DNA of 64,000 nucleotides from Rhizobium ecuadorense (GCF_001187535.1 NZ_LFIO01001304.1:62001-126000); one strand, 5' to 3'; positions 33,660 to 42,316 are shown, counted from the first letter of the stretch. Notes: generated from the letters alone by a model not told the origin. Made by a program: numbers and translations.

Positions 33660-34634
33660 ATGGTCAGCATCGAAATGATTGTCGCCGCCCGCGCCCGTCT
33701 GCGCGGTCACGTCAGGCGCACGCCGCTTCTCTCCTCTCCCTTCCTCAACGAGATCGCCGGCAGGCGCCTTTTCGTGAAGGCCGAATGCCTGCAGCATTCC
33801 GGCTCGTTCAAGTTTCGCGGCGGCTGGTCAGCCGTCTCCGGCCTCGATCCGGCGGTACGCTCGAAGGGTGTCATCGCCTTCTCCTCCGGCAACCATGCCC
33901 AGGGTGTCGCGCTTGCCGCCAAGCTGCACAATGTCCCCTGCGTCATCATCATGCCGAGCGACGCACCGAAGCTGAAGATCGCCAACACCCGCGCCTTCGG
34001 CGCCGACGTCGTCCTCTACGACCGTGTCAACGAGGATCGCGACGCGATCGGCGCCAAGCTGTCGGCCGAGCGCGGCCTGACGCTGATCAAGCCCTTCGAC
34101 GAACCGCTTGTCATCGCCGGCCAGGGCACGACCGGCCTCGAAATCTCCGAGCAGGCGGAAGAGGAAGGCGTGACATCAGCCGAAGTCCTCGTGCCCTGCG
34201 GCGGCGGCGGATTGACCTCCGGCATCGCACTTGCGCTCGAAGCCAGCGCTCCCGGCTTTCGCGTCCGCCCCTGCGAGCCCAAGGATTTCGACGACACCGC
34301 CCGCTCGCTCGCCTCCGGCAGGATCGAACGCAACGCGTCGATATCAGGCTCGCTCTGCGATGCGATCCTGACGCCACAGCCCGGCAATATTACCTTCCCG
34401 ATCCTCAGGCGCCTCGCCGGCGCCGGCATCGTCGTTACCGACGAGGAGGCGCTGCGCGCCATGGCGCTCGCTTTCGTCAGGCTGAAGATCGTCGTCGAGC
34501 CCGGCGGCGCGGTGGCACTCGCCGCCGCCCTCTTCCACGGCGAGGCGCTGGAAAGCGACACGATCGTCGCCGTCACATCGGGCGGCAACGTCGATGCCGA
34601 TATCTTCGCCATGGCACTCGAACGCTTCGGCTGA
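33660..34634 (+). CDS. Threonine/serine dehydratase-type PLP enzyme
   Basis: This 324-residue fold-type II PLP enzyme has its Schiff-base lysine, Lys51, in HSGSFKFRGG, the substrate loop SSGNHAQGVALA, and the phosphate cup CGGGGLTSG. It lacks the C-terminal ACT-like regulatory domains of biosynthetic IlvA, so a catabolic threonine/serine dehydratase, a serine racemase or a hydroxyaspartate ammonia-lyase are all possible. The ATG at 33660 was chosen because the family domain begins immediately after it. It is convergent with the PhyH gene. Confidence 0.87.
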   Translation: MVSIEMIVAARARLRGHVRRTPLLSSPFLNEIAGRRLFVKAECLQHSGSFKFRGGWSAVSGLDPAVRSKGVIAFSSGNHAQGVALAAKLHNVPCVIIMPSDAPKLKIANTRAFGADVVLYDRVNEDRDAIGAKLSAERGLTLIKPFDEPLVIAGQGTTGLEISEQAEEEGVTSAEVLVPCGGGGLTSGIALALEASAPGFRVRPCEPKDFDDTARSLASGRIERNASISGSLCDAILTPQPGNITFPILRRLAGAGIVVTDEEALRAMALAFVRLKIVVEPGGAVALAAALFHGEALESDTIVAVTSGGNVDADIFAMALERFG

Positions 34635-34740
34635 TGACATCGTCAGGCAGCCAAGGCAGCCCGCCGCCCGGGGGACGCCCGATAACAAATGCAAGTCGTG
34701 AGGCATCCGGCTCTCTCGAGCCGAATGCCGCATTCAGCCG

Positions 34741-35547
34741 TCAGATGGAGTGAAGCGCCCGGCGGATTGCCATCTCGACCGGCGAATAGGCGCCGTCCTC
34801 CCGTTCGAGCCGAAGAGGTTCGGAAGGTGCCAGGCCGGGCTGCGCCATGAAGCGCGGTTCTTTGCCGCGATGCATTTGCGCTGCATGGATAAGGAACGGG
34901 TGGCACAGATAGACCGTGCCCGCCTGCCCAGTCGCCAAGGCCAGCGGCCGGTCTTCGCCGACATGCTCGAACCTGAGATGCGCCATACCCGCCTCACCCG
35001 CCGGTGCCAAAAGGCGCGCGATATCCTTGTGCGAGCCGATACGGATGCGGGTCGGCGCATCCTCCTCTCTGACATCCGAAAACAGGAAAAGCATCAGCAG
35101 CGCCCGCCCGCGCGAGGTGATATTCACCCGCCAGGCGGAAAAGTCGCGTTGCTCGTTCGGATCGGATGCCACACCGGGAAAGCTCAGATCGACATGCCAG
35201 CCGGCATCGCCGGGATCGTCCGGATGGGGAAATCGCACCGGGAAACTTCCAAGCCCGCTGCGTGGCTCCCAGCGCCCTTTGCCGACAAGCTGGTCGAACG
35301 CCGAATGCAATACCGGTGTGTTGACGGCTTTCTCGAACGGTCCTCCGCCATAGCCGGCAAGCCGCACGACGGGCTGCGTCCACGTTCTTGGCTCATCCGC
35401 ATCGAAGGGTATATCGCGCCACATGATGGCACGAGCTTCCTCCGCCAATTCGCGGGGAAAAGCCTCGTCGATCCGGATAAAGCCGTCCTCGATGAATTGC
35501 TCGATCTGCGCAGCGCTCAGCGCCGGCGGGTAAACATTTGATGTCAT
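34741..35547 (-). CDS. Phytanoyl-CoA dioxygenase (PhyH)-family oxygenase
   Basis: This is a 268-residue Fe(II)/2-oxoglutarate oxygenase of the PhyH family. The metal-binding HxD motif is visible in GWHVDLSF, and the distal histidine is likely in CHPFLIHAAQ, followed by a conserved arginine (GKEPRFMAQPG). Substrates in the family range from phytanoyl-CoA to ectoine and natural products; nothing nearby names one. The ATG at 35547 has GAGAG about eight bases upstream; an alternative in-frame ATG at 35568 adds seven residues. An 18-bp palindrome lies 160 bp upstream. Confidence 0.85.
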   Translation of the reverse strand: MTSNVYPPALSAAQIEQFIEDGFIRIDEAFPRELAEEARAIMWRDIPFDADEPRTWTQPVVRLAGYGGGPFEKAVNTPVLHSAFDQLVGKGRWEPRSGLGSFPVRFPHPDDPGDAGWHVDLSFPGVASDPNEQRDFSAWRVNITSRGRALLMLFLFSDVREEDAPTRIRIGSHKDIARLLAPAGEAGMAHLRFEHVGEDRPLALATGQAGTVYLCHPFLIHAAQMHRGKEPRFMAQPGLAPSEPLRLEREDGAYSPVEMAIRRALHSI

Positions 35548-35709
35548 GAAATATCTCTCTATCGCCAAACCTGCAGGCTCTTTCCTTGGCCAGATGCAGG
35601 ATGGTTACACCAACGGCAACGCGCCAGCCGCGAAGGCTGGTAAGCGACCGCATCTTCCGATGCCCGAAGGCAGAGCTTTAAAGGCTCAAGAAGAAGGCCG
35701 TGGCGATAT

Positions 35710-35727
35710 TGAGAATGATCATTTTCA
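35710..35727. promoter_or_regulatory. 18-bp near-perfect palindrome upstream of the PhyH gene
   Basis: The sequence TGAGAATGATCATTTTCA is its own reverse complement except for one base pair. It resembles Fur-superfamily operators in base composition and symmetry (TGA-rich arms around AT). It lies between the LysR gene and the PhyH gene, in front of the latter. Binding is inferred. Confidence 0.4.
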
Positions 35728-35776
35728 TAACAAGCCAAAGCTATAGCCCCGCGACCGCAGGGTCAATGCGACGATG

Positions 35777-36670
35777 TCAGGCCGTCCCGCTGAGCGCGCC
35801 ATGCACCGACTGCAGCACGAGCTCGGCAAGCCGGGCCGCAGCAGGCTGCGGTTCGGCTTCGGCCCGATGCAGGACCAGACCGAGCTTTGGCAAATCAGGC
35901 AGGCCGATCGTCTCCGGCGCCAGCGGCCGGACCTTTGCCGGCAGGCCGATTGGTGTGCGGATGGTGATGCCGAAACCCGCGGCTGCCGCTGCCCAGAGGC
36001 CGCCGAGGCTGGGGCTGACGAAGGCGAGCCGCCAGGAAATGCCGGCCGCGTCAAGCGCCCGGGTCGCCGCGCTGCGCATCAGACACGGCGCCTCCAGCGA
36101 GGCGAGCGGCATCGGCTCGCCGCTTGCCGCATGCCAGCCAGGCGATCCCTCGGCAGGTCCGATCCAGCGCATCGGCACCTCGCCGATCCGCTCGCAATGC
36201 GCCGTCAGCGCACCGTCGCTCCAGGCAAGCGCCAGATCGAGCTTGCCTGAGGTGACGCGCTCGAGCAGTTCGACATTGCGCACGACCCGCGCCTCGATCC
36301 GGACCTTCGGATGCGCCCGCGCGAAGCGGCCGAGCACCTCCGGCAGCAGGGTCTCGCCGAAATCCTCCTGCAGGCCAAGCCGCACCCAGCCTTCCAGCTC
36401 GATGCTATGCACGGCCGCAGCCGCCTCGTCGTTCAACTCCAGCAGCCGCCTGGCATAACCGAGCATCGTCTCGCCGGCATCGGTGAGCGCCAGCCCGCGT
36501 CCCGCTTTGCGGAAGACCGGCGTACCCGCCTGCTCCTCCAGCTTCTTAAGCTGCGCGCTGACCGCCGAGGTGGAGCGTCCGAGCTTTTCGGCCGCCTTGG
36601 CGAAATTGCCGAGCTCCATGCCGGTCGAAAAGGTTCGGAGCACATCGAGATCGAAGATCGTTCGCCGCAT
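35777..36670 (-). CDS. LysR-family regulator of the tautomerase operon
   Basis: This 297-residue LysR protein has an N-terminal helix-turn-helix (FDLDVLRTFSTGMELGNFAK, AAEKLGRSTSAVSAQLKKLE) and a two-lobed effector-binding domain. It is divergent from the tautomerase-cupin-DUF4865 operon starting at 36787, and the shared 116-bp region has two direct repeats (36683 and 36714). By the usual LysR arrangement it controls that operon and itself. The effector is unknown. Confidence 0.92.
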   Translation of the reverse strand: MRRTIFDLDVLRTFSTGMELGNFAKAAEKLGRSTSAVSAQLKKLEEQAGTPVFRKAGRGLALTDAGETMLGYARRLLELNDEAAAAVHSIELEGWVRLGLQEDFGETLLPEVLGRFARAHPKVRIEARVVRNVELLERVTSGKLDLALAWSDGALTAHCERIGEVPMRWIGPAEGSPGWHAASGEPMPLASLEAPCLMRSAATRALDAAGISWRLAFVSPSLGGLWAAAAAGFGITIRTPIGLPAKVRPLAPETIGLPDLPKLGLVLHRAEAEPQPAAARLAELVLQSVHGALSGTA

Positions 36671-36682
36671 CGTACAGTACCA

Positions 36683-36727
36683 ATTTTCAGGATCATTTGT
36701 TCATAATATTCTGATTTTCAGCATCAT
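36683..36727. promoter_or_regulatory. Two direct repeats in a LysR-type divergent promoter
   Basis: ATTTTCAGGATCAT at 36683-36696 and ATTTTCAGCATCAT at 36714-36727 differ at one base. Their starts are 31 bp apart, close to three helical turns, so both copies would face the same side of the DNA. This fits a LysR tetramer site; binding is inferred. Confidence 0.45.
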
Positions 36728-36786
36728 CGTGCCGCGCGATGGTACCGCTGTCAAGGCTGATGACGGCCTGAACCATGGAGATCCTG

Positions 36787-37206
36787 ATGCCCTTCGTTCG
36801 CATTTCCCTTCGCAAAGGCAAATCGCCGGACTATCTCGCTGCCCTCGCCGACACCATCCAGCGCGCCTTGGTCGAGACCTTCGACGTGCCCGAAAACGAC
36901 CGCTTCCAGGCCATCCATCAGCATGACGAAAACGAGCTGATCTTCGACCGCAGCTATCTCGCCGGTCCGCGCTCCAACGATTTCGTCTATATCTCGATCA
37001 CCATCGGCCGGCCCCGCACGGCCGAGATGAAGGCAGCGCTCTATCGGCGGCTCGCCGATCTGCTGGCGCAGTCACCGGGCCTGCGGCCCGAGGATGTGAT
37101 GATCGTCATCAGCACCAGTGCCCCTGATGATTGGTCCTTCGGCAACGGCATCGCCCAAATGACCAATCCTGATTGGCGGTTGCGGGCGGCCGGAGGTCAA
37201 AGATGA
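36787..37206 (+). CDS. Tautomerase-family protein
   Basis: The 139-residue protein begins MPFVRISLRKGKSPDYLAAL; a proline directly after the initiator methionine is the catalytic base of the tautomerase (4-oxalocrotonate tautomerase/MIF) superfamily, which decides the start at 36787 over the ATG at 36775. GGAG lies six bases upstream. The length is about twice the 60-residue subunit, as in fused or MIF-like members. The conserved segment RPRTAEMKAALYRRLADLLA follows. It overlaps the next gene by ATGA. The substrate is unknown. Confidence 0.87.
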   Translation: MPFVRISLRKGKSPDYLAALADTIQRALVETFDVPENDRFQAIHQHDENELIFDRSYLAGPRSNDFVYISITIGRPRTAEMKAALYRRLADLLAQSPGLRPEDVMIVISTSAPDDWSFGNGIAQMTNPDWRLRAAGGQR

Positions 37207-37607
37207 GCGTTTCAAACCCGAAGGCGATGACCGTCAGGCGCCCCGGAAAGGCGGTCCGCTCGCCGGAGGGTGTCGCAACCGCGCCTTTCTGGGTCGAGAT
37301 GCTGCTCGAAGGCGGCGCCGACGGCGAAAACACTGCCATGCGCGCCACACTCGAACCCGGCACCATCACCCGCTGGCATACGCACCCTCGAGGCCAGTTG
37401 CTCTACGTGCTTTCGGGGCATGGACTGGCGCAGAGCGAGGGTGGTCCCGTCGAGGGACTGCGCGCCGGCGATGCCGTCTGGTTTGCGCCCGGCGAGCGCC
37501 ATTGGCACGGTGCCGCAGACGACAGCCCCTTCGGCTATCTCAGCATTCAGGCGACGGAAAACGGCAGCATCGTCGAATGGCTGCAGCCGGTGGAGGCACG
37601 ACCATGA
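37203..37607 (+). CDS. Cupin-domain protein
   Basis: This 134-residue single-domain cupin has motif 1 in ITRWHTHPRGQLLYVLSGHG and motif 2 in AGDAVWFAPGERHWHGA, including histidines and a glutamine or glutamate position that usually bind a divalent metal. Start and stop overlap the neighbouring genes by ATGA on both sides, so it is the central part of a tightly coupled three-gene operon. Related operon cupins act as dioxygenases or isomerases, or as carboxymuconolactone-type binding proteins; no reaction is assigned. Confidence 0.88.
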   Translation: MSVSNPKAMTVRRPGKAVRSPEGVATAPFWVEMLLEGGADGENTAMRATLEPGTITRWHTHPRGQLLYVLSGHGLAQSEGGPVEGLRAGDAVWFAPGERHWHGAADDSPFGYLSIQATENGSIVEWLQPVEARP

Positions 37608-38161
37608 TCGCCATGCAATACGGCTTCACCCTGCCCGCCGATTACGACATGTCGATCATCGACCACCGAATCCGCGACAAAGGTCCGCTGCTCGACGGCT
37701 TTCCCAATCTCAGCTTCAAGGCCTATCTCAGCGCCCGCAGAGGCGAATTCGCCAGCCGTGAAAACCTCTACGCACCCTTCTATCTCTGGCAAAAGCCGGA
37801 AGGGGCGAGCGACTTCCTCTGCGCCCCCGCTTTCCAAACGCTCGCCGGCGCCTTCGGCTGGCCGCAGGTAAAAACCTGGATCGTCTGGCGGGCGGAAATC
37901 TCGCCCGATATCGCCGCAGCCAGGTTTGCCACCCGCGAGATCCTGCAAATCGAGCCTTACGCACCGCTTGCCGATATTCGCAGCGCCGAAAGCGCTGAGG
38001 CTGAAGCCGAGGTTGCGACAGGCCGCGCCCTTGCCTCCCTCTGCGGTTTTGAGCCCACGACATGGACACAGGTACGCTTCAGGCTATGGCGAGAGCTCCC
38101 CGAGAGCGGCAAGCACATGCTGGCCTATCGCGTCGGTCACCTATCCCTGGCTCGAACCTGA
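37604..38161 (+). CDS. DUF4865-type protein
   Basis: This 185-residue protein begins MIAMQYGFTLPADYDMSIID and continues with FASRENLYAPFYLWQKPEGA. I recognise the pattern as DUF4865, whose members are commonly found beside tautomerases and cupins. There is no signal peptide or membrane segment. Two internal tryptophan-rich stretches (VKTWIVWRAEI, PTTWTQVRFRLW) suggest a ferredoxin-like or dimeric alpha-beta barrel fold. No function is known. The ATG overlaps the cupin stop. Confidence 0.75.
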   Translation: MIAMQYGFTLPADYDMSIIDHRIRDKGPLLDGFPNLSFKAYLSARRGEFASRENLYAPFYLWQKPEGASDFLCAPAFQTLAGAFGWPQVKTWIVWRAEISPDIAAARFATREILQIEPYAPLADIRSAESAEAEAEVATGRALASLCGFEPTTWTQVRFRLWRELPESGKHMLAYRVGHLSLART

Positions 38162-38163
38162 AC

Positions 38164-38799
38164 TCAAACGGTGGCCCGGCGGTAGAGGGCGAGCGAGCCG
38201 GCCAGCGCCAGCAGCGCACCGCCGCAGGCGCGCTCCAGCCAGAGGGCGCCCGAGGTTTTCAGGAAACGCACCGCCTGCGAGCCGAAGAAGGCGTAGCCGA
38301 ACATGATGAGGAAATCGAGCGCGGCAAAGGTGAGCGCCAGCAACGCATATTGCGTTGCCTGCGGCAGGGCCGGATCGATGAACTGCGGCAGAAAGGCCGA
38401 GAAGAACAGATAGCCCTTCGGATTGGTCGCCGCGACCATGAAGCTCTTCAGTCCGATCGAGACGGGCGACGCCGCCCCCGCAGGCGCCCCAGGCTTCAGC
38501 GCCGCATCGATCGTGCCCTTCGAGCGCAGCAGCATGATGCCGAGAAAGGCGAGATAGGCGGCACCTGCCCATTTCAGCATCGAGAACCAGAATTCCGATG
38601 CCGCCAGCAAGGCGCCGAGCCCGATCGCGACGGCGCCGATCAGCACGAAATCGGAAAGCACCGCGCCGATCATGCCGGCAATTGCCCGGCGCAGGCCATG
38701 CCGCGAACCGTTGGTCAGCGCCAGCAGCACCGTAGGCCCCGGTGTGGCGATGCCGACGAAGGAAACGGCTGCGAAAGCCAGAAGCGTGACGATATCCAT
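38164..38799 (-). CDS. LysE/RhtB-family amino-acid exporter
   Basis: This 211-residue inner-membrane protein has six hydrophobic segments and the LysE-family opening TLLAFAAVSFVGIATPGPTV, followed by NGSRHGLRRAIAGMIGA. Such proteins export basic amino acids, homoserine, threonine or related compounds. GGAGGATCATC directly before the ATG at 38799 fixes the start; the longer frame to 38883 adds a non-hydrophobic stretch. It ends 2 bp from the convergent DUF4865 gene and follows the pyk terminator. Confidence 0.9.
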   Translation of the reverse strand: MDIVTLLAFAAVSFVGIATPGPTVLLALTNGSRHGLRRAIAGMIGAVLSDFVLIGAVAIGLGALLAASEFWFSMLKWAGAAYLAFLGIMLLRSKGTIDAALKPGAPAGAASPVSIGLKSFMVAATNPKGYLFFSAFLPQFIDPALPQATQYALLALTFAALDFLIMFGYAFFGSQAVRFLKTSGALWLERACGGALLALAGSLALYRRATV

Positions 38800-38865
38800 G
38801 ATGATCCTCCGAACCCAGGGATCGAAACTTGCATGCACCGCAGCCCTTGGCAATGCCGCCCCGTC

Positions 38866-38953
38866 AAAGAAAAAGCCCGCCACCTCCTGTGAACTGAACC
38901 CGGAAAGTTGGATATCAACCTTCGGGGGTTCAGTTCACTGAGGCGGCGGGCTT
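38866..38953 (-). terminator. Large hairpin terminator downstream of pyk
   Basis: Arms of 28-29 bp (38873-38901 and 38926-38953), with a few mismatches, form a long stem containing the pairing CTGAACCC/GGGTTCAG. On the minus strand it is followed by TTTTTCTTT. It closes the DUF1036-pyk transcription unit. Confidence 0.85.
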
Positions 38954-38971
38954 CGAACGGATACGATCGGA

Positions 38972-40411
38972 TCAGATGCCGCTCTGGCCGTCAGAGCCGA
39001 TATAGGCGATGCGGATCATGTTGGTGGCACCGGGCGTGCCGAGCGGCACGCCCGCCGAGATGATGATGCGGTCGCCCGGCTTGCCGAAGCCCTCGTCCGC
39101 GACGATGCGGCAGGCGCGGTTGACCATGTCGTCGAGATCGGTCGCGTCATGGGTGACGACGCAGTGCAGGCCCCAGACGACGGCAAGGCGGCGTGCCGTC
39201 TTGATGATCGGCGACAGCGCCAGGATCGGCACCTGCGGACGCTCACGCGAGGCGCGAAGGCCTGTCGTGCCCGACGACGTGTAACAGACGATCGCCGACA
39301 GCTTCAGCGTTTCGGCAATCTGGCGGGCGGCCAGCGAGATCGCATCGGCACCGGTCGCTTCCGGCTGGGCGCGCTGGGCATAGATGATGCCGGGATAATG
39401 CGGCTCGCGCTCGATGGCGGTGGCAATCGACGCCATGGTCGAGACGGCTTCGACGGGATAGTCGCCCGAGGCCGATTCGGCCGAGAGCATGACGGCATCC
39501 GCACCTTCGAAGACGGCGGTTGCGACGTCGGAGACTTCGGCGCGCGTCGGCACCGGCGCCGAGATCATCGATTCCAGCATCTGCGTGGCGACGACCACCG
39601 GCTTGCCCGAACGGCGGCAGGCGCGGATCAGCTGCTTCTGGATGCCGGGAACCGATTCAAGTGGCATTTCGACGCCGAGATCGCCGCGGGCGACCATCAA
39701 TGCATCGGAAAGCTCGATGATTTCCTCGATACGCTCGAGCGCCTGCGGCTTTTCGATCTTCGACATCAGGCCGACACGGCCGCGGGCGATCTTGCGCACT
39801 TCGGCAAGGTCGTCGGGACGCTGGACGAAGGACAGCGCCACCCAGTCAACATCGTCGGTGGCAAGCACGGCGTCGAGATCGGCGCGGTCCTTGTCGGTCA
39901 GCGCGCCGACGCCGAGCAGCGTGTCGGGAAGGCTGACGCCCTTGCGGTCGGAGATGCGGGTGCCCGAAATAACGGTGCAAACGATGCTCTTGCCGTCGCA
40001 TTTTTCTGCGCGCAGCGCCAGCTTGCCGTCGTCGATCAGCAGGCGGTGGCCGGGCTGCACCGATTCCAGGATCTCGGGATGTGGCAGATAGACGCGGTTC
40101 TGATCGCCGAGCGCTTCGTTGTTGTCGAGCGTGAAGGTCTGGCCGGGCCTCAGGTCGACCTTGCTGTCGACGAATTTGCCGACACGCAGTTTCGGTCCCT
40201 GCAGATCGGCGAGAATGCCGATCGGCCGGCCGGAGCGGGCTTCGACCGAGCGGATACGCTGGATCAGCGTGCGCATCACGTCGTGGCTCGCATGGCTCAT
40301 ATTGATGCGGAAGACATCGGCACCGGCCTGGTGCAGCTTCTCGATCATCGATTCCTCGGCGGAGGCTGGCCCGAGGGTGGCGAGGATTTTAATTTTGCGA
40401 TTACGCTTCAT
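38972..40411 (-). CDS. pyk: Pyruvate kinase
   Basis: Pyruvate kinase transfers phosphate from phosphoenolpyruvate to ADP. The 479-residue protein starts KRNRKIKILATLGPAS, contains the catalytic lysine and metal-binding segment LMSKIEKPQALERIEEI and GDLGVEMP, and ends with the allosteric C domain (TSSGTTGLRASRERP). The ATG at 40411 is joined to the DUF1036 stop as TGATG; a TTG three bases upstream also opens the frame. Translation is probably coupled to that upstream gene. Confidence 0.97.
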   Translation of the reverse strand: MKRNRKIKILATLGPASAEESMIEKLHQAGADVFRINMSHASHDVMRTLIQRIRSVEARSGRPIGILADLQGPKLRVGKFVDSKVDLRPGQTFTLDNNEALGDQNRVYLPHPEILESVQPGHRLLIDDGKLALRAEKCDGKSIVCTVISGTRISDRKGVSLPDTLLGVGALTDKDRADLDAVLATDDVDWVALSFVQRPDDLAEVRKIARGRVGLMSKIEKPQALERIEEIIELSDALMVARGDLGVEMPLESVPGIQKQLIRACRRSGKPVVVATQMLESMISAPVPTRAEVSDVATAVFEGADAVMLSAESASGDYPVEAVSTMASIATAIEREPHYPGIIYAQRAQPEATGADAISLAARQIAETLKLSAIVCYTSSGTTGLRASRERPQVPILALSPIIKTARRLAVVWGLHCVVTHDATDLDDMVNRACRIVADEGFGKPGDRIIISAGVPLGTPGATNMIRIAYIGSDGQSGI

Positions 40412-40896
40412 CAATTCTGGCTTTCTTGCGTCCCTGGGGTGTCGGAGAGTTGGACCATCCAGCTGCCCTGGCGGCCCGTGTCATATTCCTTGAATCCCAT
40501 CTTCTGGTAACCGCGGGCATAACAATCCTGCACGCCCGTGATCTTGAACTCGTTTTCCGCCACGCACATCTGCACGTCACCCGTCCAACGTCCTCCCCGG
40601 GCGGCGTCCTCTGCGTAGAGGTAATAATAACGCGATTGCAATTCTCCCTCGATCAAGGTGGCGCAGGTCGTTGCCGGCACCTGCCACCAGCCTTCCGTCA
40701 TCCAGCCATCCTTGGCCCGATAGCCGATCGCGACGCCGACGAGATTTTGCGTTCCGTTGCAGACGCGAAAATCGGCGCGTGCGGCATCTGCGATAAAAAA
40801 CGGCATGACAGCTGCAAGAGCGAACAGAGCGAGACGGACCAGCGGTCCGGACCGCGTGAGGAAACTTGGCGCGGCTTGGATCAACACGGCTCCCAA
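40411..40896 (-). CDS. Secreted DUF1036 protein
   Basis: This 161-residue protein has a signal peptide (about residues 1-42; hydrophobic core LALFALAAVMPFFIADAARA) and then the DUF1036 pattern: FRVCNGTQNLVGVAIGYRAK, EGWWQVPATTCATLI and YYYLYAEDA. Paired cysteines suggest disulfides in the periplasm. Function is unknown. Its stop shares a base with the pyk ATG (TGATG), which makes it the first gene of a two-gene unit with a central glycolytic enzyme. Confidence 0.87.
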   Translation of the reverse strand: MGAVLIQAAPSFLTRSGPLVRLALFALAAVMPFFIADAARADFRVCNGTQNLVGVAIGYRAKDGWMTEGWWQVPATTCATLIEGELQSRYYYLYAEDAARGGRWTGDVQMCVAENEFKITGVQDCYARGYQKMGFKEYDTGRQGSWMVQLSDTPGTQESQN

Positions 40897-41097
40897 ATAG
40901 CTCCACGGTTATTCGTATCCGTGTCTTCTTGCGCCGCCGTCAAGCGAAAGTCAACGCAATGCTAATCGATTATATTTCCTTTCCCAAACCGCCCGTCGGG
41001 GGTCCGGCTCAGCCTCTGTCCGACTGCGGCGCTTGAACGTGGCGCAGACGCATGCGATCACTGCGCCCGGCTGTGCAATGACGATCGGTAATTCCTG

Positions 41098-41886
41098 ATG
41101 GACGACTTCCAATCCTTCGAAATTCTATCCGGCAAACATGACAAAGGCATGGTGATCCTCGCAGATCACGCGATGAACCGCCTTCCCGCGCGCTATGGCC
41201 GGCTCGGCCTGCCGGAGGCGGCCTTCGCCCGTCACATCGCCTATGACATCGGCATCGAGGGTCTGACGCGGCAGCTTTCGGCGAGCCTCGGCGTACCCGC
41301 GGTGCTCGGCGGCTTCTCGCGCCTGCTGATCGACCCGAACCGCGGCGAGGACGATCCGACGCTGATCATGAAAATATCGGACGGCGCCGTCATATCAGGC
41401 AATCACCCGATCACGCCGCAGGAATGGGACGACCGGATCGCAACCTTCCACCGCCCCTATCACCATGCCGTGGCCGCAACGATCGACAGGGTGGCGAACG
41501 CCACCGGCCGGGCGCCGCTGGTGCTGTCGCTGCATTCCTTCACGCCGGCCTGGAAGGGCGTTCCCCGCCCCTGGCACGCCGCCGTGCTCTGGGACAGCGA
41601 TCACCGCGCCGTCGGCCCGCTGCTCGACCTGCTGCGCGCCGATCCCGATCTCATCGTCGGCGACAACGAACCCTATGACGGCGCGCTGAAGGGCGATACC
41701 ATGTACCGCCACTGCATGATGACAGGCATTCCGCATGCGCTGCTCGAGGTGCGCCAGGATCTGATCGCAGACGAGGGCGGCATCTCAGCATGGGCCGAAC
41801 GCCTGGCGCCGATCTTTGCGGCGATGAATGCCGATCCGACCTTGCACGAATACGACGTCCATCTCTCGCGCACGGGTCCTTATTGA
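41098..41886 (+). CDS. N-formylglutamate amidohydrolase-like protein
   Basis: This 262-residue protein fits the N-formylglutamate amidohydrolase (HutG) family: the metal- and substrate-binding segments ILADHAMNRLPARYG and GFSRLLIDPNRGEDDP are present, along with LVLSLHSFTP. In histidine utilisation the family hydrolyses N-formylglutamate to glutamate and formate, but no hut genes are nearby, so the substrate may be another N-acyl amino acid. It is followed at 34 bp by the DUF1244 gene. Confidence 0.85.
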   Translation: MDDFQSFEILSGKHDKGMVILADHAMNRLPARYGRLGLPEAAFARHIAYDIGIEGLTRQLSASLGVPAVLGGFSRLLIDPNRGEDDPTLIMKISDGAVISGNHPITPQEWDDRIATFHRPYHHAVAATIDRVANATGRAPLVLSLHSFTPAWKGVPRPWHAAVLWDSDHRAVGPLLDLLRADPDLIVGDNEPYDGALKGDTMYRHCMMTGIPHALLEVRQDLIADEGGISAWAERLAPIFAAMNADPTLHEYDVHLSRTGPY

Positions 41887-41920
41887 AGGATTGGCCTCTA
41901 TTGATGGAAAGGAGAGCGAG

Positions 41921-42226
41921 ATGAGCACGCTCAGCAAGAAACAGCAGACCGAATTCGAGGCCGCCGCCTTCCGCCGCCTCCTCGCACATCTTCGGGACCG
42001 CAGCGACGTTCAGAATATCGACCTGATGAACCTGGCCGGCTTTTGCCGCAACTGCCTGTCGAACTGGTATCGCGAAGCCGCCGAGGCCGAAGGTGTCCCG
42101 ATGACCAGGGACGAATCGCGCCAGATGGTCTACGGCATGCCCTATGAAGAGTGGAAGAATCTTCACCAGAACGAGGCCTCGCCTGTGCAAAAGGCTGCTT
42201 TTGACCTGAACAACCCACACAAATAG
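41921..42226 (+). CDS. DUF1244 protein
   Basis: This 101-residue soluble protein begins MSTLSKKQQTEFEAAAFRRL and carries the conserved DUF1244 centre NIDLMNLAGFCRNCLSNWYR followed by GMPYEEWK. Two cysteines (FCRNC) are conserved and could bind a metal or form a redox pair. The start at 41921 has GGAGAGCGAG upstream. The gene sits between a formylglutamate-type hydrolase and gapR. Its function has not been described. Confidence 0.88.
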   Translation: MSTLSKKQQTEFEAAAFRRLLAHLRDRSDVQNIDLMNLAGFCRNCLSNWYREAAEAEGVPMTRDESRQMVYGMPYEEWKNLHQNEASPVQKAAFDLNNPHK

Positions 42227-42316
42227 CTTAGGCAGCCGACAACGGGCTTGACCGTGACGCCGCTTCGCGGCAGTCACGTGCCTTCAAAATTGATCATCCC
42301 CAACCAGGAGAACACG

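Noticed and set aside
34708..34737. A GGCAT/CGGCT hairpin between the dehydratase and PhyH genes as a terminator
   Set aside because: The stem has mismatches and is not followed by a T-run.
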